In this document: piece after piece, positions 53,342 to 64,000 of the stretch
How positions within the stretch are numbered: the first letter of the stretch is position 1
Layout of the letters: every line of letters starts with the position of its first letter
NCBI GenBank assembly: GCA_015832175.1
Contig: WJXW01000001.1
Coordinates: 4,650,001 to 4,714,000 of the forward strand
Source: Paraphaeosphaeria minitans
Lineage: Eukaryota > Ascomycota > Dothideomycetes > Pleosporales > Didymosphaeriaceae
Direction: 5' to 3'
Length of the DNA: 64,000 bases
Made by a program: the position numbers and the translations under genes
Notes under the pieces: generated by a model
What the model was told of the DNA's origin: nothing
The model's database searches: none
What the model saw: the letters and a program-made list of their open reading frames with translations, nothing else

Positions 53342-53786
53342 ATGGCCATCAAGCCCATCACCGGCGTATGTCTTGCCATTGGGCCCGCGCTCGCAGCCCG
53401 CCCGCCCCTGTGACTCGAAGCTAAACTTTCGGCTTGCAGATGCTCCGCCGCACTATTGTGCTCGACCTCTCCGTTGCCATGGGTGCGTCAATTGAAAAAC
53501 ATCTTGCGCAAGCTTTTTTGGGGCTCTCCTCAAACTTTGGAGCTGGTGCCGGATCTGCGTGGAGCTTCGCTAATGTCAAATATAGGCCTCGGGGCAACTG
53601 CCGGCTACGGCTGGTGGTACGGTAGGTGAACCAAGAGCGGAGCCTCCATTTCGCAAACTCTAGCAGTGGTGTTGGACAGTCAATTGACTTGCTTTTGAAG
53701 GTTACCACGTCCCTGCCGTGCGTCACCGCGACGCATACTACCAGAGGATCGAAGACGAGCGCGCCTCCGCTCTTGGCCAGAAATAA
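53342..53786 (+). CDS. COX9: Cytochrome c oxidase subunit COX9 (VIIa)
   Basis: Four tiny exons, 53342-53365, 53440-53482, 53586-53621 and 53701-53786, give 62 residues. Introns are 74, 103 and 79 bp. The protein MAIKPITGMLRRTIVLDLSV continues with AMGLGATAGYGWWYGYHVPA and ends RHRDAYYQRIEDERASALGQ plus K, matching fungal COX9: matrix N-terminus, one membrane helix and an acidic end facing the intermembrane space. It is a structural subunit of respiratory complex IV. Every phase fits (0, 1, 1), and no single-frame ORF reveals the gene. Shares a 377 bp promoter gap with TAF8. Confidence 0.9.
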
Positions 53787-55060
53787 ACGATCACACTATC
53801 CCAATCGAATTTTTCTTTATCACCTGGTGGACCGAATGCATAGACAAGCTGGATCTGGGGAACCGATTGTATCATAGCGGGGTGGATCCTCGATCAGCAG
53901 ACCAACATCAAATTCAATCGAGCCTGTACCAAGAATGCCTGAGTGTCGCCATTGGTCCTACCACATCCCCCCTCTTGCTTGCGGAGAGTACTGCAGCCGC
54001 TCTTATGATGTGACAGTTACACGGCGCAAGGGGAAACAAACAGGAAAGGGGAGATCCCTGGAGCGTCAACGATTGCACCGTATCGTAGTCCTTGGTATTG
54101 ATTAATCCGCAAAAACATTGACTCCTACAGGTACATACCTTGTCCCTGCACATGACCTCCACCCTATTCAGTGCATATATATCGTCAAGAGACATAATCG
54201 TCCCCTCCCATCACCAGTCTGATAGCCAAACACTGTGCACATGTACACCAAGCTCGCCTGGGCAGAACTTACAACCCGAGACCTAGTGATGCAGCTACTT
54301 GATTTGAAGTCAGATCTCTCCGCCTCACTATAAGGCATCGAGCAAGCAAGCAAACGAAAAAGAAGGAAAAATTTGCTCTTTCATTGCTGGAATGCGCTTT
54401 GCTACGCTAGGTACAACTTACCAGGTCTTCCCACCGGCCGCCAGAGCCAGCGAAAGCACGACGGTTCGTTCCAACGCGGGATTTTCACGTCTTTCAAGGC
54501 AAAGCCAATCGATACGCACAAGTCTCCACGGCAGACATGCAGCTCACGGGTGCGATGCTAGATTCCATCCCACCCACGAACCACAACCACAACCACAACC
54601 ACAACGACAGGTTTGTCCCCAAGCCTCGTTGGTTTCCTTCCGCTGGACGTTGCGATGCAGCGAGGACAGCGGATGGCTCGGACGGAATGCGTGCCTACTA
54701 TTCGAGGATTCAGATTAGCGGGCCGACGTCCGCATCGGCGACTGCAGATGGTACCTAGAGGTCTGGTTATCGTATTTTTGCGTGCTACCCACTGGAGCAT
54801 GGTTCTGCATTCAGCTTTCGATTCCGAGGTAGACTAGTCGACAGTGGACTGGATATCGTGGCGATGAGTTGCGAGCAATGCAAGCAAGTAAGTAAGCAAG
54901 CAACCACCCTTGAAAGTAGCCCAGCCCTCCTTTGTCTACCTGTTCTACCATGGAAGGGAATGCCTAATTCCGTGGACAACGACGTGTACCTAGAGCCGAA
55001 GATGACTGTGGGAGCCCGTGAGCATGGAAACCGTAAGACTTCTGTGCTGTTATCAATTGC

Positions 55061-55094
<34 letters not shown>
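55061..55094 (+). repeat. (ATG)n trinucleotide repeat
   Basis: Eleven consecutive GAT/ATG units in non-coding sequence. Confidence 0.9.
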
Positions 55095-55127
55095 GCTGGA
55101 AAAGCTTCTTTGCCTGTTCGCGATAAG

Positions 55128-55270
55128 GTCTAGTTTATCCATCTGGTATATCTACTCGCTCTCGCATAGGCTATAGTTTATCTATCTGGTATACTCGCTC
55201 TCGCATAAGCTATAGTTTATCTGGTATACTCGCTCTCGCATAGGCTCTAGTTTATCTGGTATACTCGCGT
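55128..55270 (+). repeat. Minisatellite with 35-43 bp unit
   Basis: Four units share AGTTTATCTGGTATACTCGC with CTCTCGCATAGGCT; early copies contain extra 4-8 bp (TATC/CATC) insertions, so units shorten along the array. Confidence 0.8.
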
Positions 55271-56202
55271 CCTGGGGCGTGGTGTTGAGGGAAGTCCGGT
55301 GGGGTGGCGCTAGCCAACCTCGGCGACCTAAGCGGGATCACGGCCGTGTGGACCCTTGACCAACCAGCTGCCCAGTGCCAGCCACTGAAACAATGTCGGA
55401 GCTCTTTTCAGCCCAAATACCAAGACGAAGATGCAATACTACCATGTTTGCGTTGCTGCATCGGGTGAAGCTTGCCGCAAGAAAGGGCCGCAAGAAAGGG
55501 GAGGCTGAGAGGACTGGGTCAACTTCATCTCAAAGGGCGCATCGAATCGTGCTTCGCATGGCCCGTAGGCGGTGTCTCTGGAGGCATCCGCAGATGACAG
55601 ATTGCGCAACAAGGTTGGAGAGCCCCCCGATGCATGAACGGAGGCGTCGAGTGAGCGGGCGGCGGAAGCGGCGCACCGTGATGATCCAAGTTTACGAGGA
55701 CGGGCGCAGGAGCCGCGCTAAGGCAGATCGATGCAGGGAACAGCAAGGCTAAGCTGGTCGATGAGGATGGCCGGGGGTTGGCGAGGGCAGCAGTCGACTG
55801 TCGCGGAGAGAGGCAGCGAGCGTTGGCAGCTCACATGGCGGACGTCGAGGCGACAGCAGAAGGCAAAAGTAAAGGGCAGAGCGGTGGGCACAGGCTTGGT
55901 CGCCGTCGTTGCACGCCTAGTGCCCGCCGTTGGTGAGCTCCCGCTGCCGACTTGGACGCTTTGAGATGGTGTGGACTAAGTCACTAGACCATCTGGTCGG
56001 AAGGCAAGCAAACGTTGCTCAATGATCAATCATCAATCATCGGCGCAGGGCCAATGGACTATGGATCATGGCTCGCTGTTTCTGCGAGGGCAACACAGCT
56101 GGCCATGGGCTTGGACGAGCGGTGCTTGTGTACAAGGTGAACAGCGCATCATGAGATCAGGCGCAGGGCACGGCAGGAAGGCAGATGGGCTAGCGCCAAT
56201 GG

Positions 56203-56592
56203 GCGTGGGCTTGATGGTGGCTGCAGGCTTGGTGGAGGAAGGAGCCGTGTTTGGGTGCGGGCTTGGTGGGTGCGGGCTTGATGGGCTTGATGGGCTTGGT
56301 GGGTGCGGGCTTGATGGGGGCGTCGTGTTTGGCTGCGGGCTTGATGGGCTTGATGGTCGAGGATGGCGTCGTGTTTGGCTGCGGGCTTGATGTGGGCTTG
56401 ATGGGCTTGATGGGCTTGATGGGCTTGGTGGGTGCGGGCTTGATGGGGGCGTCGTGTTTGGCTGCGGGCTTGATGGGCTTGATGGTCGAGGATGGCGTCG
56501 TGTTTGGCTGCGGGCTTGATGGGCTTGATGGTCGAGGATGGCGTCGTGTTTGGCTGCGGGCTTCATGGTGGCTGCGGGCTTGGTGGTGGCTC
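56203..56592 (+). repeat. GGGCTTGATG higher-order tandem array
   Basis: Built of GGGCTTGATG and GGATGGCGTCGTGTTTGGCT words. A block of about 90 bp at 56301-56391 recurs nearly exactly at 56430-56520, and parts repeat again to 56592. Open on both strands without a start context that supports translation. Confidence 0.8.
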
Positions 56593-56779
56593 GGCCTTGA
56601 GGGGCTTGCTATAGGATGGAGCCGTGTTTGGCGGCTGCTGGCTGTTTACCGTGGCGTGCGTTTGTGCTTTTCTGGCTTTCTCGACTAGAGACGAAGCCGG
56701 CGTTGGAGTCGAGGTGAAACCCAGAATGGTCCCGCTGCGACGCGCACGCCTGGGACGACGAGACATGACGAGCCATCGG

Positions 56780-56865
56780 CCAGCGTGTGTGGGCAGGGTG
56801 AGCCAGCGTGTGTGGGCAGGGTGAGCCAGCGTGTGTGGGCAGGGTGAGCCAGCGTGTGTGGGCAG
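56780..56865 (+). repeat. 23 bp tandem repeat
   Basis: Unit CCAGCGTGTGTGGGCAGGGT plus GAG occurs almost four times exactly; a fifth relic lies at about 56902. Confidence 0.9.
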
Positions 56866-58102
56866 TGGCCACTGGGTGAGGTTCTGGGTTCTGACAAGCC
56901 GTCGACCAGCGTGTGTGGGCATTGGGCGAAAGTCGTGCGGCGGTGGGCTCTGTGCCGCTCTGGTAGGTAGCCGGTTCTGACAAGCCGTCGGAAGGCTCCA
57001 CCCTGCCCGCCTGCGCCTGCCTGCCTGCCTGCCTTGCACCTGCACCTGCACCCTCCACCCGCACCTGACTTGACTTGACCACGCTTGACCACACTTGACC
57101 ACACTTGACTTGGCTTGACTAGACGCGCCGGGCGCAACCGTCGTCGTCGCTGTCGTCGCTGTCGTCGTGCCCGCGTAGCCTGTCGCAGAGGCCCAGCCCG
57201 TGCAGAAAACCTCGTCTTTCACGCCAGAGGAGAGACTCGCCTCCGGTGCTGTTCTGCAGCGTGCAGAGCGAATCCCCAGCGCAGCCCTGCCAGTTGTTGG
57301 TCTTGGTGTTGGCGTCGTGCTGCTAACGCTCTGCTGGGGCCTACTGCTAGACTGGTAGTGACCCTGGCCCTTGTCCACCCTGCTCCACTTGCACTTGCAC
57401 TTTGCACTCATTCGCACTTCGCTCGCACTGGGACGTCTTGCAGCCCGCCGCCCGCCCACCCATGCCATCTGCCATCTGCCACGCCTCACCGTCCCCCCGA
57501 CTCTCTTCACCGAAACCTCCACTTTCTTCACACACACACCCCGACTTCCTTCACCGAAACGCCCCCCTCACCCCAAGGATCCGCACAAGCGACCCGCTGC
57601 GCTCGCCGCCAACACTCCACCAGCCGAAACACAACCGCCCATCCTGACCCTTCTCCCGCCGTGTTGGCCCTGCACCACCTGCACCACCTGCGCCATACCG
57701 CCCTCTCCGCCTGAGAGATCGCCACCGAGCCTTCGCTCGCACCCTGGAGCCCCAACTTGAGCCCTCGCACTCGCACTCGCCCTCTCCTTCGCCCTTACCC
57801 TTGCCCTCGCCCTCGCCCTCGCCCTCGCACCCACGCCTCACTCACTTCACCCTTCCCACGCGGATGCTGCGGGCACAGTAGCCGCCGACCTGTTCAGAGC
57901 GTTGCTCTCGCCGTCGCCTGCCGCCCACGACACGCTTCGCCGCCATCCTCACCCACGCCTGAAACTGCGCTTCCGCCACCCTGCCTTGACTGCACGCAGC
58001 CTCTGCATGCCCGCAGAGCCCTGCGACGCCAACGTGCTCTTGCGCCGCTCTCTCAGCGCCGCTCTCCGTTGGCCTGCCCCGTAGCCGGCCTCTCGCTGCA
58101 CG

Positions 58103-59185
58103 ATGAACAACCCAAATTTCCCCAACATGATGCAGCCGAACCAGCCGAACCGCCAGCAAAACATACAGCAGGTCTTGCTGAAGCACTACCGGCAGGCCCA
58201 GGAGAAAGCGCCCCCCGGCTGGCAGCAACAGATCACCCCCGAGGAACGTGGAGGCCTCGCCCTGCAGTTCTTCACGTCGTACCGATTGCTCAAACCCGAG
58301 ACCCACGAGAACGATGTCCTGCGCCAGTCGTTGCAGTTCGAGACTGCCGCCTTCATGCAGTCGCAAACAAAAGAACAGTACAACACCACCCTGCGACAGA
58401 AGCTCTTCACCATGCAGACCCTCCGCCAGCAGCAGCTCCAGGGCCTCAACCCAAGCAACAATAACCCCATGGGCCAGATGAACCAGATGACTCAGATGAA
58501 CGCTGCGCAGATGGGCATGATGGGCCAGCCAAACCCTCAAAATCCCGGTCAGAGCACCCCGCAGCAGGTCGGACAGGGCTTTCCGAACCCCCAGCTTCGC
58601 CAGCAGATGCAAGCTTCTGCAATCCCAATGTCGCAGAGCCAGTCCCAGATGGGTGCCCAGGGCGGAAACATGGGCAACCCGCCACAAGCTCCCAACAACC
58701 CCCAGCAAAATTTGCACCAAGGCCAGCAGACACCGCAACAGCAGAACCTCATCATAGGACGACTGACCCAGCGTTTAATGGACCAAGCACGACCCGAGAT
58801 CCGGGAACAGTTCCAGAATGAAGTCAACAACTGGCCCGCAGACAAGAAGCAGCAACTTCTAAACCGAGGCATCAACCCTCTCCTGTTCAGATTCAGACAG
58901 CAAGCCGAGAATATGCTGAAGAATGGCAAGATCTCCCGCGACCTGCTTTTGGCCCTACAGAACCAGGGCCAGCCCAACCAGATGCAACAGGGGCAGATGC
59001 AGAACCAGCAGATGAATGCAGGACAGCGCCAGCCCGGCCAGCAGTTCGACTTCAACGCTCTGGCGAATCAGCAAAGCGAAGCAATGCGGGTGCAAGATCA
59101 GGGACAGCAGGTCGTACCTGCAAGCAACAACAACAGCAGCAACAACAACAACAACAACAATAACAACAACAACAACAATAACAAT

Positions 59186-59217
<32 letters not shown>

Positions 59218-62200
59218 CGGCAGCAGTAACGGCGCCGTTCAGATGGGCAACTTTCCGTCTGGCCAGCCGCAGAATGCTACAATGGCCTCTCGCCAAGCTG
59301 CGCAAGCAGCCGCCTTCCAGAACGCCAACGCCAACATGAACATGCAACGACAGGCCGCTCAGGCTCAAGCCGATGCGCGGGCTCGACAGCAGATGCAGCA
59401 GCAAAACCTGCAACAGCAGATGGGCACTCCTAACCTCCACGGCCAGCCAGGGGGCCTTAACCGTCCGTTGGGTACTCCCAACCCTAACGCAATGTCCATG
59501 TTGAACCGTCCCATGGTGCCGCCCGGCCAGCCAAACCCTACTACGCCCCAGCAGCGTCCTCAGGCTCATGTCCCTCAAATGACTCCGCAAGCGCAAGGCC
59601 AGGTCGATCCATCGCAGATTACTCAGCTAATGCGAGAGGCCCAACAACGAGCCCAGCAGGCTGCTGGCGTACAAGGTCAGCCTCTGACAGAGCAGAACCG
59701 GATGCAGATGATACCGCCTGAACTGGACCCGATGGTGAAGCAGCAATTGCTGAAGGTGCCGGAGCCACAGTTCCGTCACATTTTGGGACAGTACATGGCA
59801 AGTGCCCGGCAACGAAACATGATGAACGGAGTATTTCCAGGAGGCCAGCCCCCGAACGGTCAACAGAACCTGATGATGAATCCCGGGCAGAACATGCCGA
59901 TGGGAGGCATGGCGAACGGCCTCATGAACGCACAGAATATAGCCAACATGCGCCCTGGGGGCTTAGGACAACCCATGCCCGGCGCTCCGGGTGGACAACA
60001 GATGCCCATGGGTCAACGTCCAGGCCAATTGCCGCACCAAGCCCGCCTCCTCCATGCTCAGCAGACGTTGCAACAAAACCCAGGGATCATCTCCATGACT
60101 GACAACCGAATCTTTCCGCCCAGTGCCCTCAACGCTCAGATCCGGCAGACGCTACCTCCGGACGTTAAGACATGGGCTCAGCTGAAGAGTTGGACACAGC
60201 AAAATCCGAATCTCACCCCTGGTGTCGACAGTCAGAAGCTGTTGCTTCTCCAAGTCTTGCATTTCCAGGACTTGATGAAGCAATCACAGCAAGGCGGCAT
60301 GTCTGGACAGCGTCCGCAGCAGCCACCGAATGGCATGGGACCCATCGCACCTCCCGCTCAGATGACGCCTGGCGCTGTTCCCAACCGGATGCCACAGCAG
60401 CAACCGAATATGCCTAACCTCGGCCCTGTCCAAGTCACTCCACAGGAAGTTCAAGCATGGCGGCAGCGGCTACCACCGCAGCAAGCCAACGCCACCGATG
60501 ACCAGCTTCGCAACTTCATCATGCAGCAAAAATTGAACGCACGGAGGCAGCAGCAAGCGACAATGCTTGGTATGCAGCAGAACCAACAACGGAACCAGGG
60601 TCAGCCCCAAGCCCCGATGGCCGGACAGGGTGCACAAGCCACGCGGCCGCCGTCGGTGCAAGCCCAGGCAGCGCAAGCAGCACCGCCAGTGAAGCCAGCA
60701 GGCCAGCCAGCTCAACCGACGCTGCCGAATGCTCAGGGCAATATGAACAAGGGCATAAAACGGCCCAACGAAGACGGCGCCGATGCTGGTACGGGAGGCC
60801 AGCCTGCTAATGCCGCACCGCAAGCGCCAGCCATGGTTCCCTCCGGATCACAACAAGGAGTGGGTTTGACCCAGGAGCAGATGTCGAAAATGGACGTGAG
60901 GCAGCAGGCGCAAATGCGTGCCAACCTCATGAAAGCCCAGGATGCTTCAAACAAGCAGTCACAAGCACCGCGTCTGCCAAGTCAAGAAGAGCTCGCTGCT
61001 AAGCTCAGGGAGCCTGAAAGGGAGAGGAAGTTCAAGATGATGATCCAGCAGGAAGAGAGCATACTTCCAAAGGCCCAAGTGCAACCCATATCTCCTGAAG
61101 TACGAGCTACATTGCAGCAAACCATCAAGGAGAAGCTGCCTCATATCAAGAAGGTGGAACAGGCCTTGCGCATATTTCTCATTTCTTACGAATCGCCCGG
61201 GTCTGAGAACCTCGCAAGGACTGTGATCAAGGCCCGGATACTGCTCTTGAGACAGTTGAACCCAGGAGATGGGACACTGCATCCCGAGTTGACCCTGACG
61301 GAATCCGAATTCCACGACAACATCCGCCACATACTCTCCTTCGTGGGTAAAGTCATGTCCAGAATGGCAAGCCAACAAGCCCAAGCCAAACCTGGACAGC
61401 CATACCAGCAGCAACCTCAACAACCTGCGCCACAGCTCAATGCGGCCAACCTCAAGATCGTGGAGCAGCAGCAGCGCCAGCAGAAGGTTCCCCCAGCACC
61501 GACTGCGAGTCAGCCGCCCTTCCAGCTTGGCGGTGCGTCACCTTCAGGTGCTCCCAAGTACTTCGAGGGCGCGAAACAACTCACACACTTGTCCTTGCCC
61601 GAGAAGAAGAGACAGAAGATGGATTCCAACAGCCAGACATCCACTCCTGCCTCGAAACAGTCACCACTCATCAGCTCTAGCAAAGGCAACTCTCCCGAGA
61701 TCAAAAGACAGGTGCCACCTGCTGCCCAGAAACCGACGTTCAGGTGCAGATTCTCGGAATGCGAGTACGCTGTGCGTGGCTTTGACACGCAAACCGAGCT
61801 CGACACGCACGTCAACCACATCCATTCCAAGATCGACAATCCCGTCCAGTTCGCTTTGGATGCCATGGCAGACTATGTCGACGTCGATTCGAAGACTGGC
61901 CAGCCCAAGCAGGATCCCGCTGCAGCTGCACGTAACGGCAAGCCGGCATCTACCGCGCCCCGCGGGCCTCCGCAACCCGTCAAGGCCGGACACACTCCAG
62001 GCATGCCACCGTCAGCTGCTACTCCAGTCGGCCAGGCTGCGGCTACGCCCATGGCTCGGGTTCCAACGCAGACAGGCATCAAAGGTTCACCTTCGACTAA
62101 CCTCAAGACGTCTCAAACATCCATCAAGGTGGCGACCCCAAGCACCGGCGCCCCTGGCAAGCCAACACCAGCCAGCATCAACAAGGCCCCACACAAGGAG

Positions 62201-62698
62201 TCTGAAGCGCAGCCTAAAGTCCAAGTCGAAGCGGAGGACGAAGCGCCGCCGGTCGTCCCTGTTTCGCTGTTCGATTTCTCGTACGACGACATCAACGCTG
62301 TCTTGGATACGAACGGACCGCTTACTACATTGGACGTGAAGGATGAGGAAACTTCGTGGGCGCTCCGATCGCGACCGAGCTCCCCACTGGATACACCGGA
62401 CTCTACATCCAAGGACACTCCGTCCACGCGGCAATCGGACATTTCCGAGAATGACAACTTGCAGATCAACATTGATATCAAGGACGCCGACATGCCCGAA
62501 GCCTGGTTGAACATGACCGGCGACGCACTTCCTCTTGACTTGATGCTCTCCCAAGACATTGAAGCTTTGGGTGTTACGCTGCCTGCAATGGACAACGACG
62601 ACATGATGCTGTTCTACCCCGACAGCGTGATGATGGACCTTGACAGCATCGACAAGGCCATGGACAGCATGGGAGGGATGCCTGGTATCTCTGTCTAG
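58103..62698 (+). CDS. MED15: Mediator complex subunit 15 (MED15/GAL11), Gln/Asn-rich
   Basis: Intronless frame of 1531 residues. The N-terminus (about residues 18-95) is a KIX domain: WQQQITPEERGGLALQFFTS, FETAAFMQSQTKEQYNTTLR and QKLFTMQTLRQQQ, the surface that activators bind in Gal11/MED15. Most of the rest is Gln/Pro/Met/Asn-rich disorder, with an uninterrupted run of 26 Asn (residues 347-372). A second ordered part around 1000-1100 (REPERERKFKMMIQQEESIL, LIKARILLLRQLNPGD-like) fits the Mediator-binding C-terminal domain. Near residue 1215 there is a C-X4-C-X15-H-X4-H finger-like motif. The acidic end (DINAVLD, MLFYPDSVMMDLDSID) resembles an activation domain. Nuclear co-activator linking regulators to RNA polymerase II. 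Confidence 0.88.
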
Positions 62699-63942
62699 CC
62701 CCGTGTTGTTGTGGTGGTTTCTGATCTCTTTTTTTTTTTTACACTTGTACCACCATCTATACGATTTTCTCAGTGCATCAGCGGCTTTTCGTTACTTATC
62801 GGCACGGCGCTTTTGGAACAGCCCTGCCGTAGGACGGTGGGCGCGGAAAACCCGGGTGATGACTACCCGCGGAAGCTTTGCTATATATGCCCTGGCGTTG
62901 TCTACCTAATGCTTGCCTTTACGCGTATTTGCGAATGCTTGCATGAAGCAAGAATTGAAGTTTGCTCAATTATCTTCATTTTCCATGTTTGCGGATCTAT
63001 ATTGTTTGTCAGGCAGGCGGTTACTTATACCCATGTATCATGCCATTTTCAAGGGCGGCATTTCTTATCTAGTGAGTATCTGGAATTTTCATCGTCTGGT
63101 ATCTTTTGGGGGAAAGGGGGGTGGGTTTTAGGGACTTTTTGATTCGGGAGGGTACTAGTGGTCGTGATGAGGTGGCATTCCGGTCTAGCTGCGGACAGCA
63201 CCCAGGGATGGGGGAGATGCGTGGATGGATTGGATTGGACGAAATGACATTACGTTGGAAGCATCAAGTGTGCGAGTGCGAGTGACGATGCGAGTGTTGA
63301 TGCGAGTGTCGATGTGCATTGGGGAGTGATGGCAAGTTGAACAGCAGAAGCAGTCTCACTCACCATCTCCAACACACGTCGTCGTCGTCGTCTTTGTCCC
63401 CATCCCAGCTTCTTCCTCGTACAAGATCGATCTATCCTACCCAACTCAAACCAACTTGGCCGAAACTAAACTCCCCCCCCCCCCCCTCCCATTTTCCCAC
63501 CCCGCAAAACTCTCGGGATCTGGGTTCGGAAGTTCGGACGTTTCGGCGGCGGTAAAAAAAAAAATGAAATAAAAAAAGGTAGTCGATGACCGCATGATTA
63601 GGTTTACATATCATGCACAGTGCACAGTAGGTATGTACCGCCAAAACACCCCTCCTCGTTATGCGAAATTTACATTGGATGTGATGGCTCCCCATGGGAA
63701 TTGTTGAGGTTTTCGAGGGGGGTCGTCATCAGACCCTCTTTTTCTTTTTCTTTTTCTTTGTCTGTGTATGTCTAGGTGCATCATGCATCATATCTTTTTT
63801 TGTTGGGGTTTGGCTGCGTTTTTTGGGGAAGGGGGGGGGGGGGCCGGAGTCAAGTCCGCTCTTTCCCCACCACCACCACCCCTCCCCTCTCCCCCCGGGG
63901 AAACGAAGAAAAGAAAAACGGGGTTTGGGGTTTGCAGCTTGT

Positions 63943-63973
<31 letters not shown>

Positions 63974-64000
63974 GGTGAACTAAGTTCGGCATCGTAGGTT
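62699..64000. other. Right-end intergenic region with homopolymer tracts
   Basis: This is the 3' side of MED15. It contains GAGTGC/GATGCGAGT short repeats near 63270-63315, C-tracts near 63474 and 63885, a G-tract near 63829-63842, and a T-tract at about 63940-63972. No gene is recognised up to the edge. Confidence 0.5.

Larger units (their letters stand above)
53787..58102. other. 4.3 kb repeat-rich spacer upstream of MED15
   Basis: No gene is supported. In order: plain sequence to 55 kb; an (ATG)n tract; a minisatellite of 35-43 bp; a large GGGCTTGATG array; a 23 bp array; TTGACCACACT repeats at about 57070-57115; GTCGTC runs near 57137; and Arg/Pro/Ser-coding CTCGCC repeats at 57767-57831. 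Long frames in it are produced by repeats open in several frames. Confidence 0.6.

Noticed and set aside
55375..55752. 125-codon Arg-rich plus-strand frame
   Set aside because: Composition is very basic without structure or family resemblance and it lies among minisatellites.
56066..57537. Overlapping minus-strand frames of 150-324 codons
   Set aside because: They read through minisatellites that stay open in several frames; no start context, splice signals or family similarity.
58955..59596. Minus-strand frame with a poly-Val run
   Set aside because: Antisense of the Asn tract in MED15.
1..64000. CRISPR array, rRNA or tRNA genes
   Set aside because: The organism is a fungus, the tandem repeats have no spacer pattern, and no cloverleaf with T-loop GTTCRA in proper context was recognised by eye. 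A tRNA scan would be needed to exclude a split tRNA.

Overview
The window is nuclear DNA from a filamentous ascomycete. Genes are split by short introns (mostly 46-80 bp, GTRNGT donors, CTRAY-type branch sites, YAG acceptors), lie on both strands and are not in operons. Family content (secreted DUF8021-like and DUF4360-like proteins, an AhpD-like fungal protein, a (6-4) photolyase/cryptochrome, fungal Som1, mL58 and COX9) suggests a Dothideomycete, probably of the Mycosphaerellales/Capnodiales kind. The lineage is inferred from protein style, not from a marker gene.

Region 1-6.5 kb: a Zn2Cys6 transcription factor that runs off the left edge, an alpha/beta hydrolase with two unusually long introns, and a secreted DUF8021-like protein. 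Region 6.5-25.3 kb looks accessory: long gene-poor gaps, two convergent small secreted cysteine-rich proteins, an F-box gene interrupted by two in-frame stops, an F-box-like hypothetical protein, an SDR dehydrogenase, a foldback (MITE-like) element, an AhpD-like protein, an MFS transporter, and a same-strand row of three divergent paralogs of an unrecognised family, possibly BTB-like.

Region 25.9-64 kb is dense and mostly core metabolism. It holds a GNAT acetyltransferase, a TMEM205-like membrane protein, two convergent methyltransferases related to eEF1A modifiers (EFM7/NNT1-like and EFM4-like), a small membrane protein with a hexanucleotide repeat in its intron, a mucin-like single-pass membrane protein, a lipase-like serine hydrolase with N-terminal repeats, a DUF4360-like secreted protein, the photolyase, glycogenin, and then a run with a mitochondrial flavour (a Dug1-type dipeptidase with a presequence, mL58, Som1, COX9) interleaved with an XRCC2-like recombinase and TAF8. 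A repeat-rich 4 kb spacer precedes the large intronless Gln/Asn-rich gene for Mediator subunit 15.

Gene models were built by hand from reading frames, splice signals and family resemblance. No alignment or search was run, so exon boundaries are predictions. No tRNA, rRNA or CRISPR array was recognised.
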